DNA of 64,000 bases from Woeseiaceae bacterium (lineage in GTDB: Bacteria > Pseudomonadota > Gammaproteobacteria > Steroidobacterales > Woeseiaceae): contig JAJFKT010000015.1 in assembly GCA_021773075.1 (NCBI GenBank), forward strand, positions 109,022-173,021, written 5' to 3'. Of this stretch, positions 16,990 to 24,991 are shown in pieces. How positions within the stretch are numbered: position 1 is the first letter of the stretch; each line of letters starts with the position of its first letter. The notes beneath the pieces are model-generated. The model was given only the letters and a program-made list of their open reading frames with translations. It was not told where the DNA came from and did not search any database. The translations under genes and the position numbers were made by a program.

Positions 16990-19900
16990 CGAAGTCTCGC
17001 GAGGCGACCCTTCACGAAGTCGTTGTCTTCGAGGCCAATACCAAACTGATAGTCACCGTAGAGAAAGTCAGTACTCTTGCCAGTCTGATGATTCACCATT
17101 GCCATGCGGTGGCTGCGCCACACGCCGTTGTAATCACGGTAGTCATCCAGCGTTAGCGTTTTCAGCAGGTCGCCGCGACGGTCATAGAACTCCACTTTTC
17201 GAACCTGGAATATTTCCTGGTCAACCCAGCTCACCTGACGTGAGTAACCCGAGTTGTCGTAGCGCGGGCTGCGTTCGATAACATCCGTTTGTATCCCGGC
17301 GAGACTCTCTTCCCGCAAGTACGTGTAGTCGTACTTATTCAGTTCCAGCGCGGTGAAATCCTCGAATGCGAATTCCGATCCGACAAATGGCCCCGATTTG
17401 TTCGCTGACGAGATGCGTTTGACACGTTTTAGCGCAGGAAGGAACAGCCATTGGTCATCCGGGTCCAGAATATTGGCATGCGAAAGCAGGGCGGTTCCTT
17501 TGATGTCGTTGGGATTGTCAAAGACAACCAGCGACTTGTCGCCAACACTCTCGTCCTGAATTTCCAGTGTGGTGATTTTCAGGGTTCGAGTGGACTCCCG
17601 ACCTGCGGCGTTGCGCAGAATCATTTGCAGTTCGACCTTGCTGTCATTAAAGCCGCGATCACTGCGATCAGCTCGGGCGGCGATTTCGAAACCGCTACGT
17701 TCAGCATCGGTATCGCCGCGAACGGCTGTCTCGCCAGTCGTCGCATTGCTGTCGAACGGCATCAATGTCATTGCCAGACCTGCGAGCAGTACCAGTCCGG
17801 CAACGCTGGTCGCCGGACGGGGAAGGGCGCTTGGGTTGTTCATAATATTTACTCCTTGTGATTCTGTTTTGCGGCTAACACGGTCGAGTAACAACAACAG
17901 TGCTGGCAGGAAGAGGAAGTCGAGAATCAATGCAAAGACAATAGCGAGTGCCGTAAGAAGGCCCATGTCCGCATTCACCTTGAAGCTCGATGTCAGCAAC
18001 ACGAGGAAGCCGACAGATAAAATGATGGTGTTGACGACAATCGCGACGCCGACGCTCTTGAATGCATAACGAATCGCATCAGCCGCGCTACCGTTTTGCT
18101 CGCGTCGCGCGCGAACATATTTGGACAGTAGATGCACTGTGTCATCAACGATAATGCCAAGCGAGATAGACGCAACTGTAGCGACCGAAAAACCAACTTC
18201 GCCAACAATCAACGCCCACGCCCCGAAGGTTGCGAGAATGGGCAGACCGTTCGGAATCAAGCTCAATAAGCCGAGCCTGAAACTCTGCAAAGCGATCATC
18301 AGAATGACAGCAATTGCCAGAATGGCGACGATCGTTCCGCTGACCATGTTTTCAACATTGCGATCTGCGATGTAGGTAAACATTACTTGCGCGCTGGTGG
18401 GCTTGGCGATCATGTATTCAGGCAGGTTCCCCTGCATCCAGATCTCTGTCGCATTCAAAAGGCGCTTGGTCTCGATTGAGTCCACGTCGCCAAGGGTCGC
18501 GGTGATACGCGTTGCGGACTTGTCGATATTCACGCGATCGTTGAGATCCAGGCCGTAGGGCAGCGATAGCTCATAGAGCAGCAGAAACTGAGCTGCTTCA
18601 TCCCGGTTCTTTGGTGTCTGGTAAAAGGCCGGATCATCCGCGTGCAGATTTTTGTTAAGTCGTTTCATGATGTCCGAGAATGAATACACATGAACCACTT
18701 CAGGTTGCGCGCGCAGGAATTCCGCGAGGTTTTCGAGGCTCGCCAGGTATTCGGGGTCACTGATACCACCGCTGTTTTGGGCAGGCACTGAATACTCGAT
18801 CGGGTACATACCCAGATGCTCAAGCGCCTTGTCGCTGTCGCGCCTGAATTCAACGCGCTCGTCAAAATATTCGACCCACTGATCATTGAGGTTGATGCTG
18901 GGGATCAGCGTTATCAACAACACCGACGCGGCGCCCAGCGTTAACAGAATTCGACGCGGTTTGCTGATGACGAACTCGGCTACCCGCTCCATAGCGCGTT
19001 CGCCGCGACCGGCACTGTCAGTCTGTTTAACGCGATAGGGAAGAACGCTTATCAACGCGGGCAGCAGTGTTATTGAGAACAACCATGCAGCACCGATGCC
19101 GACGGCGGTGATGTTGCCCAAATGCCAGAACGGCGGTGAGTCGGAAAAGTTAAGCGCGAGAAAACCGACGACCGTTGTAATCGAGGTTACGCCGACGGGC
19201 AGAAAGTTGAGTCGAATGGCGTCCACAATCGCGGCGCTCTTTCGCATTCCTGCACGCATCGCGCTTCGTAGTGCGATGAGAATATGAATCGAATCAGCAA
19301 TAGCCAGTGTAAGGATGATGATCGGTGCTGAGCCGGATATGGGTGTGAGCTTGATACCCGCGAAACCGGCCCAGCCCATTCCCACCATCGATGAAAGCAT
19401 GATGACAGCCAGGGTCGCGATGGTTGCCGTAACGGACCGAATAATAAGCGCGGTCAAAATCAGGATGGCCCCGAACATCATCGGCACAAGCGTGCCAAGG
19501 TCGGACACGCCGGTTTCCGCGAATGCGTTGTTGAGCATCGATACGCCGGTCAGCGAGACGTCGATGTCCGGGTGCTGTGTCTCGATTTGTGCACGAAGAT
19601 CGCGTGCGAACTCGACCGCCTCAGGAACCTCAGTGAGGCTCTTTTCAGGGTATTGGAGTACAACATTAACGGCGGTAACCGCGCCATCGGCTGTAACCAG
19701 CTGATTTCGCAGCAGCGGCTCGGCTAATGCGACATTGCCGCGACGAGCACGTTCTTCTGCCGACATCAGCGATGGGTCTTCGTACAAATCCTCAACAATC
19801 AGGTCGTCGTCAATACCGTAGGTATGTTGGAAGTTGCTGATTGAGTCGACGCGGATGGCGAAAGGTATTTGCCACGCTGCCTCGGTTAGCGATTCGACGG

Positions 19901-20186
19901 CGGTTAGCGTATCGACGGAAAAAGCATCGCCGTTTGCCGGCTCAAGAACGAACAGGAAGTTGTCGTTCTTCGTGTAGGTCGCCTGCAGATCTTCAAAGGC
20001 GGTTAGCTCCGGGTTCTCATCGGAGAAAAAGACTCGGTAGTTATTTGCGAATTCGAGATTTTGAGCGCCGGAGCCGATGGCCACAGCGCCGACAATCGCA
20101 GCGAGAATGACCAGCCAGCGAAAACGCAGGACGGCTTTCGTGAACGTTGCCGCGAAGCGGTCAATTGGGTTGGTGGATTTAGACAT
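16986..20186 (-). CDS. RND (MMPL) exporter fused to LolA-like periplasmic protein
   Basis: One uninterrupted 1066-codon frame that covers what is normally two genes. Residues 1 to about 775 are an RND-superfamily MMPL exporter: two repeats, each with one helix, a periplasmic loop and a five-helix bundle (GAILILTALIIRSVTATIAT; IVAILAIAVILMIALQSF). Residues 782 to 1066 match a LolA_like outer-membrane lipoprotein-sorting protein (FDNPNDIKGTALLSHANILD, DDQWLFLPALKRVKRIS) and begin with their own hydrophobic leader (VAGLVLLAGLAMTLMPF). An AAGGAG ribosome binding site lies 8 bp before the internal ATG (17843), so a separate LolA-like product may also be made. The downstream barrel and upstream TetR complete a regulated envelope export unit. 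Confidence 0.88.
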   Translation of the reverse strand: MSKSTNPIDRFAATFTKAVLRFRWLVILAAIVGAVAIGSGAQNLEFANNYRVFFSDENPELTAFEDLQATYTKNDNFLFVLEPANGDAFSVDTLTAVESLTEAAWQIPFAIRVDSISNFQHTYGIDDDLIVEDLYEDPSLMSAEERARRGNVALAEPLLRNQLVTADGAVTAVNVVLQYPEKSLTEVPEAVEFARDLRAQIETQHPDIDVSLTGVSMLNNAFAETGVSDLGTLVPMMFGAILILTALIIRSVTATIATLAVIMLSSMVGMGWAGFAGIKLTPISGSAPIIILTLAIADSIHILIALRSAMRAGMRKSAAIVDAIRLNFLPVGVTSITTVVGFLALNFSDSPPFWHLGNITAVGIGAAWLFSITLLPALISVLPYRVKQTDSAGRGERAMERVAEFVISKPRRILLTLGAASVLLITLIPSINLNDQWVEYFDERVEFRRDSDKALEHLGMYPIEYSVPAQNSGGISDPEYLASLENLAEFLRAQPEVVHVYSFSDIMKRLNKNLHADDPAFYQTPKNRDEAAQFLLLYELSLPYGLDLNDRVNIDKSATRITATLGDVDSIETKRLLNATEIWMQGNLPEYMIAKPTSAQVMFTYIADRNVENMVSGTIVAILAIAVILMIALQSFRLGLLSLIPNGLPILATFGAWALIVGEVGFSVATVASISLGIIVDDTVHLLSKYVRARREQNGSAADAIRYAFKSVGVAIVVNTIILSVGFLVLLTSSFKVNADMGLLTALAIVFALILDFLFLPALLLLLDRVSRKTESQGVNIMNNPSALPRPATSVAGLVLLAGLAMTLMPFDSNATTGETAVRGDTDAERSGFEIAARADRSDRGFNDSKVELQMILRNAAGRESTRTLKITTLEIQDESVGDKSLVVFDNPNDIKGTALLSHANILDPDDQWLFLPALKRVKRISSANKSGPFVGSEFAFEDFTALELNKYDYTYLREESLAGIQTDVIERSPRYDNSGYSRQVSWVDQEIFQVRKVEFYDRRGDLLKTLTLDDYRDYNGVWRSHRMAMVNHQTGKSTDFLYGDYQFGIGLEDNDFVKGRLARLR
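17841..17857 (-). promoter_or_regulatory. Internal ribosome binding site and ATG inside the RND-LolA fusion
   Basis: On the minus strand AAGGAG is followed after 8 bases by ATG, exactly where the LolA-like part begins with a leader peptide. The reading frame passes through the site as ESQGVNIMNN without a stop. It appears to be the start signal of an originally independent gene whose upstream neighbour lost its stop codon. Confidence 0.75.
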
Positions 20187-20257
20187 TTCAAATTTCCTTG
20201 TGAATCTAATTTATTACCGTTTGGTCATAAATAGCTTGAAAAAAAGAGATCAAAACA

Positions 20258-20271
20258 TGACTGATCGGTCA
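20258..20271. promoter_or_regulatory. Probable TetR operator in the RND operon promoter
   Basis: TGACTGATCGGTCA, a near-perfect palindrome, lies 72 bp upstream of the RND start. It differs by one base from the perfect palindrome before the tetR-type gene. A further half-site (TTGGTCA) sits closer to the start. Occurrence of the same sequence at both promoters indicates that the regulator encoded between them represses the pump and itself. Confidence 0.75.
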
Positions 20272-20316
20272 AGAATGAAGGCAAAAAAAAGGCTTTAATT
20301 TCATGTGCTTGATGTG

Positions 20317-20904
20317 TCATAGCAGGGCGTCCAACTGGCCATCGAGAAGCGCGTGTCCTTCTTCGCAGGAGGCCCCTGAGTTTGCCCAGGTTGCCAGCCC
20401 GTCCATGAAGATCATGAGCAGATGCGTGATCATTTCGGGCGACTTGTCGGCATCCAACTCGCCGATTTTTTGAGCCGCCTCGAGCTGTGTGATCATCGAT
20501 TTCTTCATGTTGGCTTTGTGGCTGTCCATGATGTCTTGCACCTCAACATCATCAGGCGCCATCTCGACCAGCGTCTTCACGGCGAGGCAACCTTTTGGGC
20601 AACCAACATTGGTCTCGGATTTGTCAATAAAGCCGTGCAAAACATCGCGAATCCCGGACAAGGGCGATTTCGCGTTAGCTAAAGCCTCATTCTTGTGCAG
20701 GCGAACATCCGCAAGATATCGATTCAGTGATTGCACGAACAGAGAATGCTTGTCACCAAAAGCCTGGTACAAGCTGCCCTTGTGCAGCCCGGTTGCTGAG
20801 ACCAGATCCGCCAGCGACGTCGACTCAAAGCCGTTCGCCCAGAAAGCGCGCATTGCGGCTTCCAATACCTGTTCGGTGTCAAATTCTCGGGGTCGTCCTA
20901 CCAT
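20317..20904 (-). CDS. TetR family transcriptional repressor
   Basis: A TetR/AcrR regulator of about 195 residues. The helix-turn-helix reads ANGFESTSLADLVSATGLHKGSLYQAFGDKHSLF, and the C-terminal part has Cys residues (VGCPKGCLAVKTLVE) like the TetR_C_6 subgroup. Two in-frame ATGs exist; the one at 20904 (MVGRPREF) has AGGA eight bases upstream, so I prefer it to 20913. It is encoded on the same strand just upstream of the RND-LolA-barrel operon, and matching palindromes lie before both. It should be released by a ligand related to the exported compound. Confidence 0.93.
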   Translation of the reverse strand: MVGRPREFDTEQVLEAAMRAFWANGFESTSLADLVSATGLHKGSLYQAFGDKHSLFVQSLNRYLADVRLHKNEALANAKSPLSGIRDVLHGFIDKSETNVGCPKGCLAVKTLVEMAPDDVEVQDIMDSHKANMKKSMITQLEAAQKIGELDADKSPEMITHLLMIFMDGLATWANSGASCEEGHALLDGQLDALL

Positions 20905-20925
20905 GCGGTGCATCCTAGTCGTTTA

Positions 20926-20939
20926 TGACTGATCAGTCA
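20926..20939. promoter_or_regulatory. Perfect palindrome, probable TetR auto-operator
   Basis: TGACTGATCAGTCA is a perfect 14-bp palindrome that ends about 22 bp upstream of the TetR ATG at 20904. It shares 13 of 14 bases with the site at 20258 before the RND gene. This fits autorepression. Confidence 0.78.
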
Positions 20940-20956
20940 AGAACTAATTTCCCGGA

Positions 20957-22201
20957 CTATTCAAGGTCTTCCTGCAGACTTTCCTCTTCGTAGATTGGTG
21001 ATGCCGTTTGTGTCGACGCCAATGCATCGCTGAATGTGATTGGCGTATCAATAGCGGTCTGTTCGGGCCGTAAGGTTCTGAAGATGATGTAGATGGCGAG
21101 CAAGCCATGCGTAGTTGCTGCGTACGTAAAGAGGTATCCAGCATCCAGGTAGGTCATCAGCGCCGAAGCGATAAACGGTCCGATAACGGCGCCGGCGCCA
21201 TACATAAGCAGCAAGCCGCTTGAAACCGTAACGTACTCGTGTGGGTCTGCATGGTCATTCGCATAGGCTACTGCGACCGGATAAAGCGTAAATGCAAACG
21301 CTCCCCACACCGCGCCGAGAAGGTTGATCATCAAGAAGGATGATTCCGGTCCGGACAGGCCGAGACCAATGCTAACAACGCAGCCTGCGATACTCGTCGC
21401 TGCCAGGGTGCCGCGGCGACTGAACTTGTCGGATAAAAGTCCGATGGGCCATTGCCCAATCGCACCGCCGATAACGGCGGAGGTCATGAACCACGCCGCC
21501 AGCGATGTGCCACCCGAAATACTCAGTGTGTAAACAGGGGCCAGCGCCCAAAACGCGCCGTTCGCAAAACCTGAGACAAGACAACCTAGCGCACCGGACG
21601 GGGACACCTCGAACAGTCGTGGAATATCGATTGCAACGGATTGCGGTTTGTCGGGTGACGGCGAGGTCGAAAGCGCAATCGGCACAGCACCAATAGAGAC
21701 GAGTACTGAGGCGATAACGAAAAGCTCGAAGTTCGCGGGGTCATAAACGAGCGTCAGCATTTGACCAAGGGCCATCACGGTCAATGTAATCATCGCGTAA
21801 GTCGAGAATACGATGCCTCGTGTTTCGTTAGTGGAGCGCTCGTTAAGCCAACTCTCGATGACGACGTACAAAGCGGCGAAGCAAAACCCGGTTGCCATAC
21901 GCAGTATTGCCCAGGAAACGGGCTCCACAAGCAGGGAATGTATGAGCGGTGTTGCCGAGGCAATTGCCGTCATCGCCAAAAAGACCCTTACATGTCCGAC
22001 GCGCTGAACCAGCTCTCCGCCTTTGAGGCAGCCAAGAGTGAAGCCGATGAAATAGGCCGCACCCATCGCGCCGATTGCAAGCGTCGGAAAGCTCTCAAGC
22101 GTTGCCCGCACTGGCAGCAGCGTGCTTTGCAGACCCTGACCGGTCAGCAAGATGGAAACGCTGATCAGCAGTGCGGCTACGGGTGCGAAGGTCTTTTTCA
22201 T
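20957..22201 (-). CDS. MFS transporter, YcaD-like
   Basis: A 414-residue inner-membrane transporter with about 12 helices. The segment FCFAALYVVIESWLNERSTNETRG is characteristic of the YcaD branch of MFS proteins, as are GLQSTLLPVRA in helix 1 and GYSYGAGAV-like later motifs (LLLMYGAGAVIGPF). The C-terminal 50 residues are acidic and cytosolic. It reads toward the TetR gene with only a short gap. Substrate unknown; YcaD-type proteins are largely uncharacterised. Confidence 0.88.
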   Translation of the reverse strand: MKKTFAPVAALLISVSILLTGQGLQSTLLPVRATLESFPTLAIGAMGAAYFIGFTLGCLKGGELVQRVGHVRVFLAMTAIASATPLIHSLLVEPVSWAILRMATGFCFAALYVVIESWLNERSTNETRGIVFSTYAMITLTVMALGQMLTLVYDPANFELFVIASVLVSIGAVPIALSTSPSPDKPQSVAIDIPRLFEVSPSGALGCLVSGFANGAFWALAPVYTLSISGGTSLAAWFMTSAVIGGAIGQWPIGLLSDKFSRRGTLAATSIAGCVVSIGLGLSGPESSFLMINLLGAVWGAFAFTLYPVAVAYANDHADPHEYVTVSSGLLLMYGAGAVIGPFIASALMTYLDAGYLFTYAATTHGLLAIYIIFRTLRPEQTAIDTPITFSDALASTQTASPIYEEESLQEDLE

Positions 22202-22317
22202 GGGCGGGATTCTACTCCCGAAGTTCTGGCGAGATATACTCTTTACATGCCTCGTATAGCAAAATCAGACAGCCCGTTTGCCGACTTCGAGACACGCCAC
22301 TTCAGTTCCTGTTTCAA

Positions 22318-23037
22318 ATGCGCGTAGTGGACCTTCGAGGCGAGCGATTGAGTGTCGCCAAAGCAGCATTGCGAAGCCTTCTGTTGATAGGCGCAGTTTT
22401 GGCGGCGATGACGCTATTCAAGAGTCCTGAATATCCGATGTTCGCGTTGCTGGCAATTCCGGTAATCGCCTTGTTATTCATCGCCACGCTAACGCCAAAC
22501 CGGCAGGCCGCACACGATTATCTGGTGCGTTCGATTGTCGTAACCAAAAGCGCGCTTAAATCGCCAGAGGACCGGGATCGACTTCGCGCCGACGTTGCAG
22601 GCGAAGGGTCAAAAACGAAGAGACGGCCATCGTTCCTGCGAATAGCAAGCGCACTGCTCGTGATCGGAATTCCGATCTTCGTTTTGTACAACGTCGCGTT
22701 AATTCAGCTCGATAGAGAACTCCGCCACCGTATCAGCTACGCGCTTGGCGGAACTGCCGGGCTGAGAATTGCGTTGCAGGAGCTATATCTTCTCGATGAT
22801 CGTTGGGGGACGTCCGCCAAGGAGCTTGATCATCCAACCCGAGATGACTACCCCGACGGCGGTTACTACGAACTCGAAAAAGACGGCGTTATTCGAATTC
22901 GATTCACCGTAATTCCGAAACTCAAGAAAGTTTCGATCACGATGACCCCGACGAAAACGGAAGAGGGCTTCGATTGGGAATGCCGCGCAGAGGGCGACAT
23001 TGTCCAGGCTATTCTTCCGTCGGTTTGTCGAGACTAG
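22318..23037 (+). CDS. Truncated RDD domain joined to pilin-like C-terminal domain
   Basis: The protein begins with what is normally the second half of an RDD membrane domain (RVVDLRGERLSVAKAALRSL, then two helices and the end motif TPNRQAAHDYLVRSIVV). A third hydrophobic segment (ASALLVIGIPIFVLYNVALI) leads into a type IV pilin-like globular domain: an amphipathic helix, beta strands (GVIRIRFTVIPKLKKVSITMTP) and a final Cys pair (WECRAEG---LPSVC) like the pilin disulfide loop. The prepilin motif GFTLIE is absent. The ORF extends upstream to 22171, but that part overlaps the divergent MFS gene and looks noncoding. The start at 22318 has no clear ribosome binding site. The 3' end overlaps greB by 29 bp. 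Confidence 0.62.
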   Translation: MRVVDLRGERLSVAKAALRSLLLIGAVLAAMTLFKSPEYPMFALLAIPVIALLFIATLTPNRQAAHDYLVRSIVVTKSALKSPEDRDRLRADVAGEGSKTKRRPSFLRIASALLVIGIPIFVLYNVALIQLDRELRHRISYALGGTAGLRIALQELYLLDDRWGTSAKELDHPTRDDYPDGGYYELEKDGVIRIRFTVIPKLKKVSITMTPTKTEEGFDWECRAEGDIVQAILPSVCRD

Positions 23038-23530
23038 CGGCTTCGTAACGAATTGATAGCACTTCCAGAGTGGCGGTCTTTTCACCAATCTTGACGACGA
23101 CCTCGTCGTTCACGCGTTTTGACAACAGTGCCCGCGCGATAGGCGAGTCCATGCTGATCAAAGATGTCTTCGCGTCTGTTTCGTCAGGGCCGACGATTCG
23201 ATAACTGCGAGTCTCGCCGGACTCGTCAGAAACTTCGACCGTCGCACCGAAATATACTCCATCGACTTTTGGCGTTTCTCGAACGACATTCAATTCCGGC
23301 AGGCGCTTCTGCAGATAGCGAATTCGATAGTCGATGCTGCCAAGCTCTTTCTTGCGATAGATATACTCAGCATTTTCGGAGCGATCACCTTCCGCCGCCG
23401 CAGCGGCCAGTGCTTTGACCACATCACGGCGATGAACCCAAATGTCCTTGAGTTCCTGCTGCAACACGGCGAAACCAGCAGGCGTGATATACGCGGAGGA
23501 CTTTGGAGCAGGTGGACGCCAGCGACCCAC
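23009..23530 (-). CDS. greB: Transcription elongation factor GreB
   Basis: Cytosolic factor that enters the RNA polymerase secondary channel and rescues backtracked complexes by stimulating transcript cleavage. The N-terminal coiled coil carries the acidic tip (AAAEGDRSENAEYIYRKKE) and is followed by the FKBP-like domain (YRIVGPDETDAKTSLISMDSPIARALL). The basic coil region matches GreB more than GreA. The track ORF is extended to 23710, but that part runs into the upstream bicupin gene. A GTG at 23530 with AGAGGA upstream gives a normal-length 173-residue protein. It sits 7 bp downstream of the bicupin gene. Confidence 0.9.
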   Translation of the reverse strand: MGRWRPPAPKSSAYITPAGFAVLQQELKDIWVHRRDVVKALAAAAAEGDRSENAEYIYRKKELGSIDYRIRYLQKRLPELNVVRETPKVDGVYFGATVEVSDESGETRSYRIVGPDETDAKTSLISMDSPIARALLSKRVNDEVVVKIGEKTATLEVLSIRYEAASLDKPTEE

Positions 23531-23537
23531 TGGGCAC

Positions 23538-24209
23538 TTATCCTCTGGCCGCTGGCAAATGCCCGGCCTTCGCGAGTAGTAGCGCTCCTTCCTCATGCGT
23601 GAAGGCTGAGTGGCTGCTTTGGTCGGGACTGCGGATCCAGGTACCGGCCGGGTAGTCGCCGTGTTCGTCGCTAAACGATCCTTCGATGACAAATATTTCT
23701 TCTCCGCCATGGTGTGTGTGTTGCTGATACGGCGTATTCGGCGCCCAGCGAATCAGGGCTACGCGCTCGTTCTGAAACTCGTGCAATAACATCGCTTCCA
23801 GACCGGGCGCAACAGGTTCTGGCCACTCGGCCTTGAGCGTGTCCGTCACAACGGGCGTGTCATCTTCTTTATCAAACTGATGCAGTTTGACGATAACAAT
23901 GCAGCCATCAGCACCAACACGCGGCGAATGACTCGTGCCAATCGGATTGCGAACGTAAGTGCCTGCGGGGTAGCTCTGATGCTCGTCGCCGAATTCACCT
24001 TCGAGTACGAAAAACTCCTCGCCACCGCCATGTACGTGTGGTGAGAAGCTACTATTGGGTGCGTAACGTACAAGAGAGGTAGCACGCGCTACCTCGTCGC
24101 CAATGCGATCGAGCATCATGCGTTCGACACCCGGCATCGGCGAATCAACCCACCGATAATCTTCGGGACGAATGACGACTTTTTGTGAAAAATCGGAGTT
24201 TAAGTGCAT
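23538..24209 (-). CDS. Bicupin protein related to ChrR
   Basis: A 223-residue soluble protein made of two ChrR-type cupin domains in tandem. Each has the motif pattern H-H---EE-FVLEG-F-DE---YPAG (HVHGGGEEFFVLEG; HTHHGGEEIFVIEG), which holds the metal ligands His, His and Glu. The anti-sigma N-terminal zinc domain of true ChrR is missing, so it is likely an enzyme or a sensor-like cupin and not an anti-sigma factor; no sigma factor gene is adjacent. It is the first gene of a two-gene unit with greB. Confidence 0.88.
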   Translation of the reverse strand: MHLNSDFSQKVVIRPEDYRWVDSPMPGVERMMLDRIGDEVARATSLVRYAPNSSFSPHVHGGGEEFFVLEGEFGDEHQSYPAGTYVRNPIGTSHSPRVGADGCIVIVKLHQFDKEDDTPVVTDTLKAEWPEPVAPGLEAMLLHEFQNERVALIRWAPNTPYQQHTHHGGEEIFVIEGSFSDEHGDYPAGTWIRSPDQSSHSAFTHEEGALLLAKAGHLPAARG

Positions 24210-24280
24210 ACCCGGATACTCTCACGGACGGGCTAGCGATGTCCCCGGTAATCGACTCGCGTATGCGTGGAAAACCACGC

Positions 24281-24318
24281 AAAAAAAACAGGGCAATCCA
24301 GTCGCCTGAATTGCCCTG
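24281..24318 (-). terminator. Rho-independent terminator
   Basis: Read on the minus strand, CAGGGCAAT and ATTGCCCTG form a 9-bp stem with a 12-base loop and are followed by eight T residues. It lies 12 bp after the stop of the small secreted-protein gene and should end that transcript. A second hairpin (GCGTGG/CCACGC) borders the T-run on the other side. Confidence 0.88.
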
Positions 24319-24330
24319 CCGGACATGCTT

Positions 24331-24780
24331 TTACTTCAGTTTAATTTCGCGCACGAGGTATTCGCCCGTGATGGTGCGAATATCCGGGTAGGTCGGCACG
24401 ATTTCGTCACTGACTGCCTGGTTCGCATCGGACCATTCCTTCATGAACGCGTCGTATAAATCTTTGGACGGTTGCAAAGCGCTTGCGTCTTTGAAGTTGG
24501 TGACCAAAACAACGTTGAAGTCACCACTAGCCGGTAACTGACTCACGTAGATTGAGTAGCTTTCCATCTGACCAAGCTTAATGGCGACCTCATTGCCTGT
24601 TGCCCAGGTCTTGCTCAAACCTTCGAGATACTTGTCGATCATGTTTGAGTCGACTTTGACGGTCGTGACGTTCGAGACACCTTCGCTGATATCGTAATCC
24701 TTCCAGGCTTCAAGATCGGCTACTGCGACGTGTGCCATGGTGGCAAGTACAAGTCCGGCAATTAATTGACGTAATTTCAT
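24331..24780 (-). CDS. Small secreted protein of unknown function
   Basis: A 149-residue protein with a cleavable signal peptide (ATMAHVAVADLE cleavage region). The mature part has the alternating strand-helix layout of dimeric alpha/beta-barrel proteins (NVTTVKVDSNMIDKYLEGLSKTW, then NVVLVTNFKDASAL). It recalls the larger secreted protein at 10838 in style but not clearly in sequence. It is monocistronic, with its own terminator. Function unknown. Confidence 0.75.
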   Translation of the reverse strand: MKLRQLIAGLVLATMAHVAVADLEAWKDYDISEGVSNVTTVKVDSNMIDKYLEGLSKTWATGNEVAIKLGQMESYSIYVSQLPASGDFNVVLVTNFKDASALQPSKDLYDAFMKEWSDANQAVSDEIVPTYPDIRTITGEYLVREIKLK

Positions 24781-24991
24781 TCTTTTTTGTCCCCAGTTCT
24801 ATTAAGTTTATTGTTATTTCTAACGGTCGCCGCCGTACTATGTGGCGATCGAGTGCGTCGACCCTACGTCACGCAAAGGAGTAACACAAACCAGCGACGA
24901 CGATTTCCAAGCGTCAGGGAACTGAAGTATTATCGCCGGAGTCAAAAAAATACCTAATCCTAAGACGAGAATCACTAATTCAGGATGTCCT

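Noticed and set aside
20489-20932. 147-residue plus-strand ORF over the TetR gene
   Set aside because: Antisense shadow of the TetR coding frame; its composition (Ser, Arg, Thr rich) is typical of such shadows.
23531-23710. Extended N-terminus of GreB in the ORF track
   Set aside because: It overlaps the bicupin gene on the same strand and is absent from GreB; a GTG with ribosome site gives the normal start.
24264-24280. Hairpin GCGTGG-AAAA-CCACGC
   Set aside because: Followed by A residues on the plus strand, so it is not a plus-strand terminator; it only borders the T-run of the minus-strand terminator.
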